Assembly: GCA_002021875.1 (NCBI GenBank)
Contig: CP018627.1
Location: 9,300,001 to 9,364,000, forward strand
Source: Streptomyces hygroscopicus
GTDB lineage: Bacteria; Actinomycetota; Actinomycetes; Streptomycetales; Streptomycetaceae
Reading direction: 5' to 3'
DNA: 64,000 nt
This document shows positions 1 through 8,698 of the stretch, in pieces (the first letter of the stretch is position 1; each line of letters opens with the position of its first letter). The notes under the pieces were generated by a model. The model made no database searches, was not told the DNA's origin, and was given only the letters and a program-made list of their open reading frames with translations. The position numbers were made by a program, and so were the translations under genes.

Positions 1-2
1 AA

Positions 3-1301
3 CTCGGTGTGCGCGAGCCCTTCCCGATCCAAGCAGCCACGCTGCCCAACGCCCTTGCGGGACGCGATGTCCTGGGGCGCGGGCGCACCGGATCGGGCAA
101 GACGCTAGCTTTCGGCCTACCACTGCTCGCACGGATGGCTGGGCGGCGCGCGGAACCGAAGCAGCCCCTGGCTCTGATCCTGGTGCCTACCCGAGAGCTG
201 GCCCAACAGGTCACCGAGGCGCTTGCGCCGTACGCAAAGGCACTGCGGCTGCGGATGGCCACGGTCGTCGGCGGCATGTCGATCGGCCGGCAGGCCGCTG
301 CGCTGCGCGATGGAGCCGAGGTGGTCGTCGCCACCCCCGGCCGTCTGCACGACCTCATCGAGCGCAGGGCCTGCCGCCTGGGACGGGTAGGGATCACTGT
401 CCTCGACGAGGCCGACCAGATGTGCGACATGGGCTTCCTGCCGCACGTGACCGAGGTGCTCGACCAGGTATACCCCGACGGTCAGCGGTTGCTGTTCTCG
501 GCCACTCTGGACCGCGACGTCGACCACCTGGTCCGCCGCTACCTCCACGATCCCGTTGTCCACTCGGTCGACCCGTCCGCGGGCGCAGTCACGACGATGA
601 ACCACCATGTTCTGGTCGTCCACGGCCCCGACCGGTACGCCGTCACCACGGAGATCGCCGCCCGCGACGGCCGCGTACTGCTGTTCCTGGACACCAAGCA
701 CGCGGTTGACCAGCTCACCCGGCATCTGCGAGCCAGCGGAGTGCACGCCGCGGCCCTGCACAGCGGCAAGTCCCAGCCGCAGCGCACACGGGCCCTGGCG
801 CAGTTCAAGAACGGCCAGATCACCGTCCTGGTGGCGACCAATGTCGCGGCCCGTGGCCTGCACGTCGACGACCTCGATCTCGTGGTCAACGTCGACCCGC
901 CCACCGACCCCAAGGACTATGTGCACCGCGCGGGCCGTACCGCCCGGGCCGGTGAGTCCGGCAGCGTCGTCACGTTGGTGCTGGCGGGCCAGCGCCGCGA
1001 GATGAGCCGACTGATGGCAGAGGCCGGCATCGAGCCGACCATCACCAAGGTGCGCTCGGGCGAGGCGGAGCTGAGCCGGATCACCGGGGCCAAGGCCCCC
1101 TCCGGCACCCCGCTCGATGGCGGGCCGGCCGCGCCCCGGCCCAAGAACACCAACGTTCCCTTCCGCGGCCTGGGCACCAGCAAGGACACCTCCCGCGGCG
1201 CCGGCGGCAAGTCCCGAAAGGCTGGCAAGTCCCGAAAGGCTGGCGAGGCCCGCAAGCTCGCCGAAGCCCGCAAGGCGGCTATGGTGCGTCGCGGTGGCTG
1301 A
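3..1301 (+). CDS. DEAD-box RNA helicase (5' end cut by window edge)
   Basis: This is an ATP-dependent RNA helicase of superfamily 2, which remodels RNA in the cytoplasm. The frame is open to the first base, and the Q motif (FPIQ) sits at once after the edge, so the true start lies upstream; the GTG at 9 is probably internal. Counting from that GTG, the motifs are Walker A GSGKT at 28-32, PTRELAQ near 60, TPGR near 109, DEAD at 133-136, SAT at 164-166, ATNVAARG near 276 and HRAGRTAR at 306-313. Both RecA-like lobes are therefore complete. The C-terminus is a basic tail with repeated SRKAG/EARK units, common in actinobacterial cold-shock-type helicases. It is a housekeeping gene outside the cluster. 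Confidence in the family is high; the specific RNA substrate is unknown. Confidence 0.95.
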   Translation, partial: LGVREPFPIQAATLPNALAGRDVLGRGRTGSGKTLAFGLPLLARMAGRRAEPKQPLALILVPTRELAQQVTEALAPYAKALRLRMATVVGGMSIGRQAAALRDGAEVVVATPGRLHDLIERRACRLGRVGITVLDEADQMCDMGFLPHVTEVLDQVYPDGQRLLFSATLDRDVDHLVRRYLHDPVVHSVDPSAGAVTTMNHHVLVVHGPDRYAVTTEIAARDGRVLLFLDTKHAVDQLTRHLRASGVHAAALHSGKSQPQRTRALAQFKNGQITVLVATNVAARGLHVDDLDLVVNVDPPTDPKDYVHRAGRTARAGESGSVVTLVLAGQRREMSRLMAEAGIEPTITKVRSGEAELSRITGAKAPSGTPLDGGPAAPRPKNTNVPFRGLGTSKDTSRGAGGKSRKAGKSRKAGEARKLAEARKAAMVRRGG

Positions 1302-1460
1302 GAGCCGTCGCCCTGATAGTCGAAAACTTCCGACCCCGGAACGGAAAACCTCCAGCCCGGCCCGAAACCCTCCGGTGCATACACCTACGAGATGAACGCC
1401 CTCGTGGTGTGCTCGGCATGACAAGCTGTGCTTCCCACTACCCGAACCCAGGAGGTCGCC

Positions 1461-1703
1461 ATGACCGCAGAGTCTGTATCCGAAGAAGGTTCGGAGCCGA
1501 CCGACCCCGAGACGTCCGCCCTGGTGCCCGACAGCGACGGCCACTACGACCTGAAACGCAAGTTCCGGGAGGCCCTGGCGCGCAAGCGCAGTGTGCAGGC
1601 GGACGCCGCTGACCTCGCTGCGAACGTCGAGGCGTCGAAGGTCCGTAGGGCGAACGGTCCGGCTGCGAGCCAGCGGTCGTTCCGGCGCAAGAGCGGCGGC
1701 TGA
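1461..1703 (+). CDS. DUF5302-type small protein
   Basis: This is an 80-residue, highly charged protein. An acidic N-terminal third is followed by a YDLKRKFREALARK segment and a C-terminus ending SQRSFRRKSGG. I recognise this pattern as the small actinobacterial DUF5302 family, whose function is unknown. The ATG at 1461 is preferred because GGAGG lies at 1451-1455; the longer in-frame start at 1428 has no such site. No signal peptide or membrane segment is visible. It follows the helicase on the same strand after about 160 bp and is not obviously linked to the antibiotic genes. The family assignment rests on recalled sequence pattern and was not searched. Confidence 0.75.
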   Translation: MTAESVSEEGSEPTDPETSALVPDSDGHYDLKRKFREALARKRSVQADAADLAANVEASKVRRANGPAASQRSFRRKSGG

Positions 1704-1717
1704 GTCAATGAGCTCTT

Positions 1718-2093
1718 TCAGTATTGCCGCTCCAGAGTCGCGTAGCCGGTCCGAGGCCGTCCCGAGCGCTTGGGCCGGGAGGCGGCAGCATGGCGGCGGG
1801 CGAGAAGGTCGCGGTGCCGGCGCAGCACCGTTGTCCGGACGCACCAGCAGCCGCACTCCGCGGAGCATGGCATGTCCGTGGGGAGCCGGTGCAGCAGCGC
1901 CGCCAGAAATGCCCGGTCGCTCGGGGTGAACCGCACCCGCTCCTGGCCGAGTTGGCGCTCCAGCACCATGATCTGGTGGCGCAAGGCGAGTATTTCGACA
2001 GTTTTCTCTCGATCGCCCATTGGTAGCAGGCGCAGTATGGCGAACGCATTCGTCACGCCCAGGTAGGACAGTCGCAGCAGTACGGTCGATCAT
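1718..2093 (-). pseudogene. Decayed, truncated IS transposase N-terminal region
   Basis: Read on the minus strand, this carries the N-terminal helix-turn-helix region of an integrase-core transposase common in Streptomyces. Landmarks are YLGVTNAFAILRLLP, then EILALRHQIMVLERQLG, then RRHRDLLARRHAA and RPKRSGRPRT. The frame slips to a second frame for a stretch reading MLRGVRLLVRPD and then returns, so at least two compensating indels are present. The sequence stops at 1718, right after the Arg/Pro-rich linker, and no DDE catalytic core follows. No in-frame start codon is left upstream because a TGA interrupts. It is therefore a dead remnant of an insertion event at the cluster border. Confidence 0.8.
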
Positions 2094-2408
2094 CTTGCCG
2101 CGGTGAACGCCAACCTCGCGAGACGCCCGTTCGGGCGACTTCGCCGGTCGACCCCAGGTACACCGCGCGCACCGCCTCCCACCAGGGCGGATGATATTTT
2201 CGGCAAGGGCAGGGCTGCCGGGCGCGGTTCATGATTCGGGACCGGGAGGGGAAGTTCCTCACCCTCCATCACGCCAGCTCAGACTGAGGATGGAAAGGGC
2301 TCAATGAGGTGTTGCGACGACCAGTTGAATCCGCCCAATGAGTTTCTGATCAATATGATGCCCCACAATGCGATCACGCGCCGCGAAGCGAGTACCTTCC
2401 CGCCAACG
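2094..2408. other. Intergenic, no gene recognised
   Basis: About 315 bp lie between the transposase remnant and the 3' end of the minus-strand regulator. Codon bias is poor in every frame and I see no credible protein. The stretch near 2307-2335 could be the outer end of the old insertion sequence, but I could not define matching terminal repeats, so this is only a guess. Confidence 0.4.
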
Positions 2409-3683
2409 TCATTCGACGGAGACGATATCGGTCCAGACCCTGGCCAGTTCCACACGTGAGGATATCTGCAGCTTGGGGAATATTTTTTTCAGGTGGTAAG
2501 CCACAGTATGCGGAGACAGAAAGAGGTGCTTAGCCGTCTGGGTGTTGGTCATTCCCTGGGCCACCAATTGAGCTACCTTGTTTTCTGTCTCGGTGAGATT
2601 CGAGGTCGCCTTCCGTGGGGTTGTGCACCAACGGGATTGGTGGTGCCTGACACCGAGATCCCGTAGTCTTTTCTTGATCCGCAGGGCATCGCGTGGGGCT
2701 CCTGCTGCCATATAGACGTCAGCGCTCTGCTCGAGGATCCGTACGGCCTGATTCTGTTGTGACCGCTCACGGGCCAAGCATTTTCCGATGTCCTCCATGG
2801 CCGATGCTCGCGTCCAGGGGTGAACTTGTGTCTTGGCAGCGTGCCGCAGATCGACCAGGTTCTGCTCGAATAGGCCTTGCGCGTGGAGGGCTGATGCGGC
2901 CAGCGTATGATGCTGCGGGTTCATTTCTGCCAGTTTTTGAGCTGCCTTCACTGCTTGCTGCGCCATTGGTTTCTGGTCGGTTTTCAGTGCCAATCGCACT
3001 AGCCAGGGGGCGGCAGCCGACTGTGACAGGAATATATTGCGGCTCACCGGACCGAAGTCGACGAGTTCCTCGATAAACGGTGCCACACCCTCGACTCCCA
3101 TTTGTGCTTCGCGTACCCGCGTATTTACCCATGCGCACTGTCCCGCCAGCACAGTGAGGCGCCCCATGAGTGCATCGTTGGCGATCATCTGCATGTGTGA
3201 TGAAGCCGCGTTCACATCAACACGCCGTAAAGCGACCAACGCAAGGATGAGGCGACTGGCGATACGTAGTTGATCGGTACCCTCGACTTGTGCAAGCACC
3301 TGCTCACTCAGGGACGTAGCCGTGTCCAGGTCTCCGGCCATGAAAGCCAGGTGCGACCGGGCTAGCGATAGTCCGGCCGGGGAGATCACCGGACCAAAGA
3401 GGCTGATATCGGGATCCTCTGGATGGTAGAGAATTTTCGTTACCCGATCGATTTCCCCTCTACTTGTCAGCATGAAAGCCAACCATATTCCGGTACACGG
3501 TTCACAGTTGCACGAAGAGTCGGCCACTGTCTTCGAGGGGGATTCTTCAGCGAGGTGCAGACTGCGGTCGGACCAGCCATTTAGCCAGAGAGCTATTGCA
3601 TGCCCGATGAGTCGGCATTTTGCACATGATGATGTGCCAGACAGTGTGCGCACAGAACTTCCCGGAAATGTTCTTTTCGCCAT
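2409..3683 (-). CDS. LuxR-type transcriptional regulator 1 (TPR-like sensor part, C-terminal HTH)
   Basis: This is a 424-residue DNA-binding regulator. The last ~65 residues form a LuxR/GerE helix-turn-helix: LTETENKVAQLVAQG, then TNTQTAKHLFLSPHTVAYHLKKIF and SSRVELARVW. The rest is alpha-helical, TPR-like sequence. No Walker A motif is present, so it is not a full-length LAL-type ATPase regulator. It is clearly paralogous to the regulator at 7256-8605; both share the HPW/DPW-RASA-ED block and the LSPHTVA-HLKKIF helix. It also resembles in layout the pathway regulators of other ansamycin clusters. Base composition is noticeably lower in GC than its neighbours. A TTA codon lies at 3228-3230. 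The start at 3683 has no good ribosome site, so the true N-terminus is uncertain. Its target genes are inferred to be the ansamycin operons. Confidence 0.88.
   Translation of the reverse strand: MAKRTFPGSSVRTLSGTSSCAKCRLIGHAIALWLNGWSDRSLHLAEESPSKTVADSSCNCEPCTGIWLAFMLTSRGEIDRVTKILYHPEDPDISLFGPVISPAGLSLARSHLAFMAGDLDTATSLSEQVLAQVEGTDQLRIASRLILALVALRRVDVNAASSHMQMIANDALMGRLTVLAGQCAWVNTRVREAQMGVEGVAPFIEELVDFGPVSRNIFLSQSAAAPWLVRLALKTDQKPMAQQAVKAAQKLAEMNPQHHTLAASALHAQGLFEQNLVDLRHAAKTQVHPWTRASAMEDIGKCLARERSQQNQAVRILEQSADVYMAAGAPRDALRIKKRLRDLGVRHHQSRWCTTPRKATSNLTETENKVAQLVAQGMTNTQTAKHLFLSPHTVAYHLKKIFPKLQISSRVELARVWTDIVSVE
3228..3230 (-). promoter_or_regulatory. TTA leucine codon (bldA control point) in LuxR regulator 1
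   Basis: The plus strand reads TAA here, which is TTA in codon 152 of the minus-strand regulator (context VALRRV). In Streptomyces the rare TTA codon needs the bldA tRNA, so translation would be tied to developmental stage. The codon is seen directly; the control is inferred from genus knowledge. Confidence 0.8.
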
Positions 3684-5330
3684 TGAAAAATTCTGGAATG
3701 TGGGAGGGAGCGGGGAGTAGTCCGCAGCCGATCGGGCTGCTCCAGTTGCGTTCCATACGCCGTCCCGTGAGCTCCGTTGTTTGCGTGAGCTTCTTGGTGT
3801 CGGCCTGGGTGAGACGGACCTTTGCCAGGATCTCGCTGGCGGTCGCGGCGCAACTGATGGGGCTGGCCCCGGAGGTTCAGGAGTAGATCTACTTGTTTAT
3901 CTGCACGATCAGGCATTAAAGGACGGTTTCGGAAGAACGGTACTACGGTATTCCGGTGTCCGCGCTACCGGCAGCCGCAGCAGCAGTGAGGAGTGCTGCG
4001 AGTACGGAGGCACGGGCGCCGACGACGTCATTCCGCATGAATGCCGTCACGATGTAAGTGTGCTGGCCGACTTCAGCCATGCCTCAGCGGTGCCGACCTG
4101 CCAGGGCACCACCTGGACGGTGCGGACGCCTCAGATTCCCATCTGCTAAGCCCACTCACCTTTATCCCTCACTCCATACGAAGCTGTTGCCAAGTCACCA
4201 CTTTTAACGGGGTCTCTTCGGAACGCTCGGCGGTGCAGTCCACCTGACTGCACATGAGGAAAATCGGATGAGTGCGCAAGATGTGTCGACTGACTGCCAT
4301 GAGGGGAATTCTTTTCGCTGTCCCCTGGTAATCAGGTTTACAGATTCAGCTTAAACTTTCAAGTGACATGCTGAGGCTTTTCCATCTGACGTCTGGGTTT
4401 TTGGGTACTTGAGCAAGTCTGTGCGCACGGCGACGCTGGCGCATCGGTCTGGCGGGCGAAGCCGTGTCAGACCAGGGCTTGAGGGCATGTTCGACTTTGG
4501 TCTAGGTCGCATCGACCGGAGGTCTGATCTCTGAGGTAGGCGACCAGGGGTAACTGGACAGGGGTGCACGAATGTCGCGCCACAACTTGGGGTGTCAGTA
4601 GATGCGGTGCCTGGGGGCGGCTGCAGTCTTAACATCGATTCCGGCCCAGTCCCGGATATGCGAGCAGACGTCGGCGCCCGGTGGACAGTGGACGAGCCCC
4701 CACACGGTCGTGTATCTCACTCACGTTGGAATTCCTCTCACGGGGCTTCGCCCCTGACCTTGCTCTCTGACTCTGCAGCGTTTCCCGCTTACAGGCTGCC
4801 TTGTACGACTCGGCGTGTGCGTTGCCCGCGCTGCCGCCCACACCACTCAGTGGTTTTTTCTCCCGTTACTTCATCCCGAAGTCGGCGGTTAATGCGGATT
4901 TTCGTGGATGTGTCATCAGGCATCCATTTCGTAATCCGTCACTAACGTGAACGAAGCTCTCGCTACCCCGCCGAGTTCAGCGAGAACCGGGAGGGCCGCT
5001 CTAGGGCTTCTAGGCCGATCTCTCCAACTCACGCGATGAGTTCCTCGAAGGAGGGCTTCCCTTCTGGCGCGGCCCCGCATTCAGCTATTGCTGACTCGGG
5101 CTGTTGATGACTGTCGCGAAAGGAGTTCACTCTGCCACCTCGCATTTCTGCAACGTGGCCGACTGCGTCGGACGGTCTTCGTGCATGGCAGCTCTCTGGC
5201 CGGAAGGTAAGGGCTCCTGTGGTTCCCGGGCAGGAATCGCCCACAGATGGTGTAACGCGGCGGTCCCGTGTCACGAGGTCTCCAGACTGCCCTCGTACCC
5301 CCGCTCCGGTCCATAGGGGAATCCCTGAAT
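3684..5330. other. Long region without a recognisable gene
   Basis: About 1.65 kb lies between regulator 1 and the PucR-like remnant. Open frames here are short, lack actinomycete third-position GC bias, and give proteins I do not recognise. GC content is lower than in the coding regions, especially 3880-4400. A small perfect hairpin (GGGGC, 3-nt loop, GCCCC) lies at 4742-4754. The upstream sequences for regulator 1 should lie in its first few hundred bases, but I could not define a promoter by eye. It may be remnant DNA from old insertions or deletions. Confidence 0.5.
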
Positions 5331-6122
5331 CTAGCTTGCGGAATTCCGTGATTCCGACGAGATGGCGCTCCCGCCAGTTTGGCGTTCCCTGGCGACCAGT
5401 TCCACCGCGGTTCGGGAGGCCACCAGCCCTGTGACGGTCCGCACCTCCACGCCAGTCAGCTCCTTCCACCGTTCCCGGCGGTACGACAGCGTGTTGGGGT
5501 GTACGGTCAGCGACCGGGCGGCGGAACTGACCGTGAACCCGTAATCGGTGAACGCCCGCACCGCCTCGGCCAGATGCGGATGCCTGCGGGCCACCTCCGC
5601 CACTGGCCCGAGAAGCGGTTCCACTCGCTCCCCCGCCCCGAGGGCCAGCGCCATCGGCCACAGCTCCGCGAACTCCCACAGCCCGGCCCGTCCGCGCGCC
5701 ACCACGGCCGCCGCCCGCGCATCCCGCAGGCTCTCCCGCACCGCGTAGTCACCGGTCCGGACCAGCCCAACGGCCACACAGGTCAGCCCCTGCCTGCCGA
5801 AGGCATCCGCCACGCGATCCGCGTCCCCGTCCTGTACGAGGACGACGACCGCCCCCCGCTCCTGCCCGACCGCGTGCGTTCCGGACAGCAGATCGAAGCC
5901 GGGTCTGCAACCGCGCCGCCCAGCCATCTGGACCGTGCGGGCCCGTCCGCCCTTCCGTTAACGGAGCCATCCAGGCCCCGAACTCCCCGCCCGGCTCGGA
6001 CCCGGCTTGTTCTGCGGCTTCCCTCAACTCCCGCGCATCCCCGTTACCGGTGCTGCGGGCCAGATTCAGCAGCCGCATCCGCGCCGCGGCCAGCACAGCG
6101 TCGCGGCCCGCGCGCGCCGTGA
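5331..6122 (-). pseudogene. PucR/CdaR-family transcriptional regulator remnant, frameshifted and 5'-truncated
   Basis: The minus strand from about 5927 down to 5331 encodes a C-terminal PucR-type helix-turn-helix: AVRAFTDYGFTVSSAARSL, then VHPNTLSYRRERW and GVEVRTVTGL. The upstream part of the protein (AVLAAARMRLLNLARSTG, then ARELREAAEQAG) is in a different frame between about 5940 and 6110. One frameshift near 5920-5940 therefore splits the gene. The expected further N-terminal domain is missing: the sequence meets a piece of an unrelated gene (DciA-like) on the other strand at about 6123. Intact members usually have 400-550 residues, so this is a dead fragment. The family call is good; the original regulon cannot be told. 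Confidence 0.75.
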
Positions 6123-6380
6123 TGCCCGGCGGACCTCGCCGCGGCCGCGCCCGAACTCACCGGCCACGCAGGCGCGGTGGCGTTCGATGCGAACACCGGC
6201 CGCCTGGACGTCGTCCCCGACACCCCGGCCTACGGCACCAAGCTGCGCTGGAGCGCGCCGAAGCTGATCACGACGGCCAACACGAAGGTGCCGGACGTGA
6301 ACGTGCACACCCTGCATGTCCTGCCGCCCGCACCCGGCGACGCTGGCTCCGCCTCTGCGCCCGCCGAGGCGGACCCGCGG
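6123..6380 (+). pseudogene. DciA/DUF721-like protein, C-terminal fragment
   Basis: The frame reads DLAAAAPELTGHAGAVAFD, then GRLDVVPDTPAYGTKLRW, SAPKLITTAN and NVHTLHVLPPAP. I recognise this as the C-terminal half of the DUF721 (DciA-like) proteins that occur in one or more copies in Streptomyces. A TGA sits in frame at 6120-6122 and the N-terminal half is absent, so the gene is truncated just where the PucR-like remnant begins. The nearest in-frame start codon (GTG 6177) would give only the conserved strand region. Function in the intact family relates to DNA replication initiation in some bacteria. This copy is most likely inactive. Confidence 0.7.
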
Positions 6381-6508
6381 CCAGTTTTCCCTGGTCGCAG
6401 TCGTGTTAGCCGGATGTTAGCGGGACGGCGGCGTTACGGTAGCGGCCCCGGTCAGAGTTGTTGTCGTACCGAGCAGACCACGACACCGACCGCTCTGGGG
6501 GACCCGGA

Positions 6509-6784
6509 ATGCGCTCCGACACCACTGCCCGCATCGCCCGCCGTCGCACTCTTCGCGTCGCCGCCGCGGTCCTGACCGCGGCCGCCGCCCTGACCCTGAC
6601 GGCCTGCAACGGCTCGGACGCCGGCGACACGAAGTCCGCGGGCCAGGCCGACACGGCCCCGGCCGGGTCCGGCGGCTCCTCTGGTTCTTCCGGCGGTGCG
6701 CAGGGTTCCGACGCCAAGGCCAAGGGGGGCTCGGAGGCGGGCACCGTGGAGGATCAGTCGGGCGGTGGGCAGTCAACCCCGTAG
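6509..6784 (+). CDS. Short secreted lipoprotein, probably a truncated DUF4232-type lipoprotein
   Basis: This encodes 91 residues. The N-terminus is a clear lipoprotein signal: a basic stretch (RIARRRTLRV), an Ala/Leu-rich hydrophobic core, then a lipobox LTAC whose Cys would be lipidated and anchored outside the membrane. After the Cys comes only a Gly/Ser/Ala-rich linker, and two consecutive in-frame stops (TAG TAA at 6782-6787) end it. Longer Streptomyces lipoproteins with this same start and linker carry a C-terminal folded domain (DUF4232), so this one looks cut short. The ATG at 6509 is chosen over 6458 because the signal peptide begins there and a G-rich site precedes it. Whether it is still expressed is unknown. 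Confidence 0.6.
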   Translation: MRSDTTARIARRRTLRVAAAVLTAAAALTLTACNGSDAGDTKSAGQADTAPAGSGGSSGSSGGAQGSDAKAKGGSEAGTVEDQSGGGQSTP

Positions 6785-7255
6785 TAACGGGAGCGGACGC
6801 ATGATCAAGGAGTGGCGGCACCGTCGTGCCGTACAACGGGTCAGGCCCAGGGGCGGGCGAGAGTTGAAGCGCTTCCGCTGGTGGCGGTTGCCTTTCCGCG
6901 CGCTGTTCCCCGGGCGAACCGACCGGCGATAGGTCCCATGACCCCCTCGAACGCCTCGCGCCAGCGGCCGGGATCCATGCTGTGACCTGCGGCCACCGTC
7001 TCTTCGTAAGTCCCCACAACTCACGATGATCAGCGGTGGCCGCACCCGTTCCCGAGGCGCCCCCACCAGCAAGATCACGATCTACGGCTGTCGTATTAGA
7101 TCATGAGATCCCTCTCTGTCGCGTGGAACAAGACCGATCACACAGGTAGCGGGAGATGAGAGGAGGGCGTACACGCGCCCCGAGAGACGGCCGACACATC
7201 AAGGTGACGCCCCGGGAGTTCAGCAGGCTACCCGGATACACGTCGGAGGTTCGTA
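6785..7255. other. Intergenic region upstream of regulator 2
   Basis: About 470 bp contain no frame that I can support as a gene. The last ~150 bp should contain the promoter of the LuxR-type regulator that starts at 7256. I could not identify -35/-10 elements or an operator with confidence. A short near-palindrome around 7098-7112 (gatcatgagatc) is the only structured element noted. Confidence 0.45.
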
Positions 7256-8605
7256 GTGGCCCTGAGCCATTCAATGATGCCCGAGCAAAGCCTTCCGGAG
7301 TCGTCCTCCGAGCGAGGTCGTTCTATAGCCCAATCAGCGTCTTTCTGGCTCGAAGGACGGCTTGGCAGGAGCATGGAGTTAGCCGCCGCCGCTTCGAAAC
7401 GGGATGCGTCTGAGTTCCCCGGCCGTGACCCGTCGTTTGAGGCGAGCATCTGGTACGCGACGCTGCTGACACGCGTCCGCGGCCTCCGGTCCGCTGCACG
7501 GTTGCTCGCCGGCGTGCAGTCCGATGTCCAGGGACCGCACCGGCCGGAGGTGCAGGCCGCACTGCTGATCTGCGAGGCGGAGATCTCCCTGGCCGGGGGC
7601 CAGCTCACCAGGGCGGTGGCGGCTGCTGACGCGGGACTGCGGCTGGCGGCTCAGACTGGGAACTGTGGGCTCGTGCGGCGGGGACACGTGGCCATGGCCG
7701 TGTGCTCTATCCGCGCCTTGGACCTGACGACCGGATTGCTGTATGCCAACCACCTGCGGGACGCGGCGCTGCTCGGGCAGGAGAACCTCATCCCGGGGCA
7801 GAGTTTCTGGGCGGCTGCCCAGGCTCTGGAGGCTCGTGACGGCGTGGAGAGCGTGGCTCATCTCCTGAAGGGCGTTCTCTGTCACGACATGCTCATCCGT
7901 GAGTTGTTGGTGTCTCAGCCGGCCGCGGCCCCCTGGCTGGTCAGGGCCGGACAGCGACTCGGCGATGACGATCTCGCCGGGCGCGTCGTCGGCGTCATGC
8001 ACCGGCTCGCCGTGATGAACCGCTGTTTCCGCAGCGTCCGAGCGTCGGCCGAGCATGCCTCCGGGCTGTACGCACGCGATGCGGATGCCCTGGAGGCTGT
8101 GTCCGAGCGGCACTTGGATCCGTGGGCCCGCGCGTCCGCTCTGGAGGACGCGAGCCGGGTGCGTTCGGGGCGTGTCGCCGAACGCGGCCAGGCGGTGGAC
8201 CTGCTCAGACGCGCGGCCGGCGCCTATCTGGGCGCGGGGGCCTCCAGGGATCTGGCGCGGGTGCAAAGCCGGCTGCGTGAACTCGACGACCACGGCGGCC
8301 GACCGGCCCGTAGCCGGACTCGGATCAGTCAGCTCACCGACACCGAGTTCGCGGTGGCCGAGCTCGTCAGCGAGGGCCTCACCAACAGCAGAGTGGGCAG
8401 CCAGCTCTATATCTCTCCGCACACGGTGGCGTTCCACCTCAAGAAGATCTTTCGCAAGCTCGACGTGACCTCCCGGGTAGAACTGGCCCGCTCCTGGAAC
8501 CGGATCCTGGTGGAGGGGGGCGACGACCGGCTCGGCGAGTCCGGGGAAGGACTTCCTCGTCCGGCCCATGGCCCGGAAGGCCGGGTAGCCGCTCTACCAA
8601 CATGA
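7256..8605 (+). CDS. LuxR-type transcriptional regulator 2
   Basis: This is a 449-residue regulator with a helical TPR-like body and a C-terminal LuxR helix-turn-helix (LTDTEFAVAELVSEG, then TNSRVGSQLYISPHTVAFHLKKIF and SRVELARSW). A proline/glycine-rich tail of about 30 residues follows the domain. No P-loop is present. It is paralogous to the regulator at 2409-3683 and transcribed towards the biosynthetic genes. GTG at 7256 is supported by GGAGG at 7245-7249, six bases upstream. A TTA codon is at 7379-7381. The CCR gene begins only about 90 bp downstream, so the regulator and the extender-unit genes may share a transcript. It is probably a cluster-situated activator; this is inferred from position and family. 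Confidence 0.9.
   Translation: MALSHSMMPEQSLPESSSERGRSIAQSASFWLEGRLGRSMELAAAASKRDASEFPGRDPSFEASIWYATLLTRVRGLRSAARLLAGVQSDVQGPHRPEVQAALLICEAEISLAGGQLTRAVAAADAGLRLAAQTGNCGLVRRGHVAMAVCSIRALDLTTGLLYANHLRDAALLGQENLIPGQSFWAAAQALEARDGVESVAHLLKGVLCHDMLIRELLVSQPAAAPWLVRAGQRLGDDDLAGRVVGVMHRLAVMNRCFRSVRASAEHASGLYARDADALEAVSERHLDPWARASALEDASRVRSGRVAERGQAVDLLRRAAGAYLGAGASRDLARVQSRLRELDDHGGRPARSRTRISQLTDTEFAVAELVSEGLTNSRVGSQLYISPHTVAFHLKKIFRKLDVTSRVELARSWNRILVEGGDDRLGESGEGLPRPAHGPEGRVAALPT
7379..7381 (+). promoter_or_regulatory. TTA leucine codon in LuxR regulator 2
   Basis: Codon 42 is TTA (context MELAAA). The frame was checked against the GTG at 7256. As in regulator 1, this would make translation depend on the bldA tRNA in Streptomyces. 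Confidence 0.85.
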
Positions 8606-8698
8606 GGGATGCTGTGGCGGCGGGTCCGCACGTAGCGTCCAGCGAGGGAAGCCGTGTTGTCCCTTTCCGCCGGCCCGGCCCGCCCTGGAAGGAACGCA

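Noticed and set aside
117..2093. 658-residue open frame on the minus strand
   Set aside because: It runs antisense through the helicase, whose motifs are intact. Its composition is what high-GC antisense frames give. Only its first part coincides with the transposase remnant.
3620..3886. Short plus-strand frame ending in MGLAPEVQE, hinting at a recombinase piece
   Set aside because: Only about ten residues look familiar and the rest overlaps the regulator's upstream region. The evidence is too thin.
4592..4945. 117-residue frame in the empty left region
   Set aside because: It has no ribosome site, poor codon bias and no recognisable pattern.
5331..5927. 198-residue frame as an intact PucR-type regulator
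   Set aside because: The frame contains only the C-terminal part. The matching upstream part lies in another frame, so it is a fragment of a broken gene.
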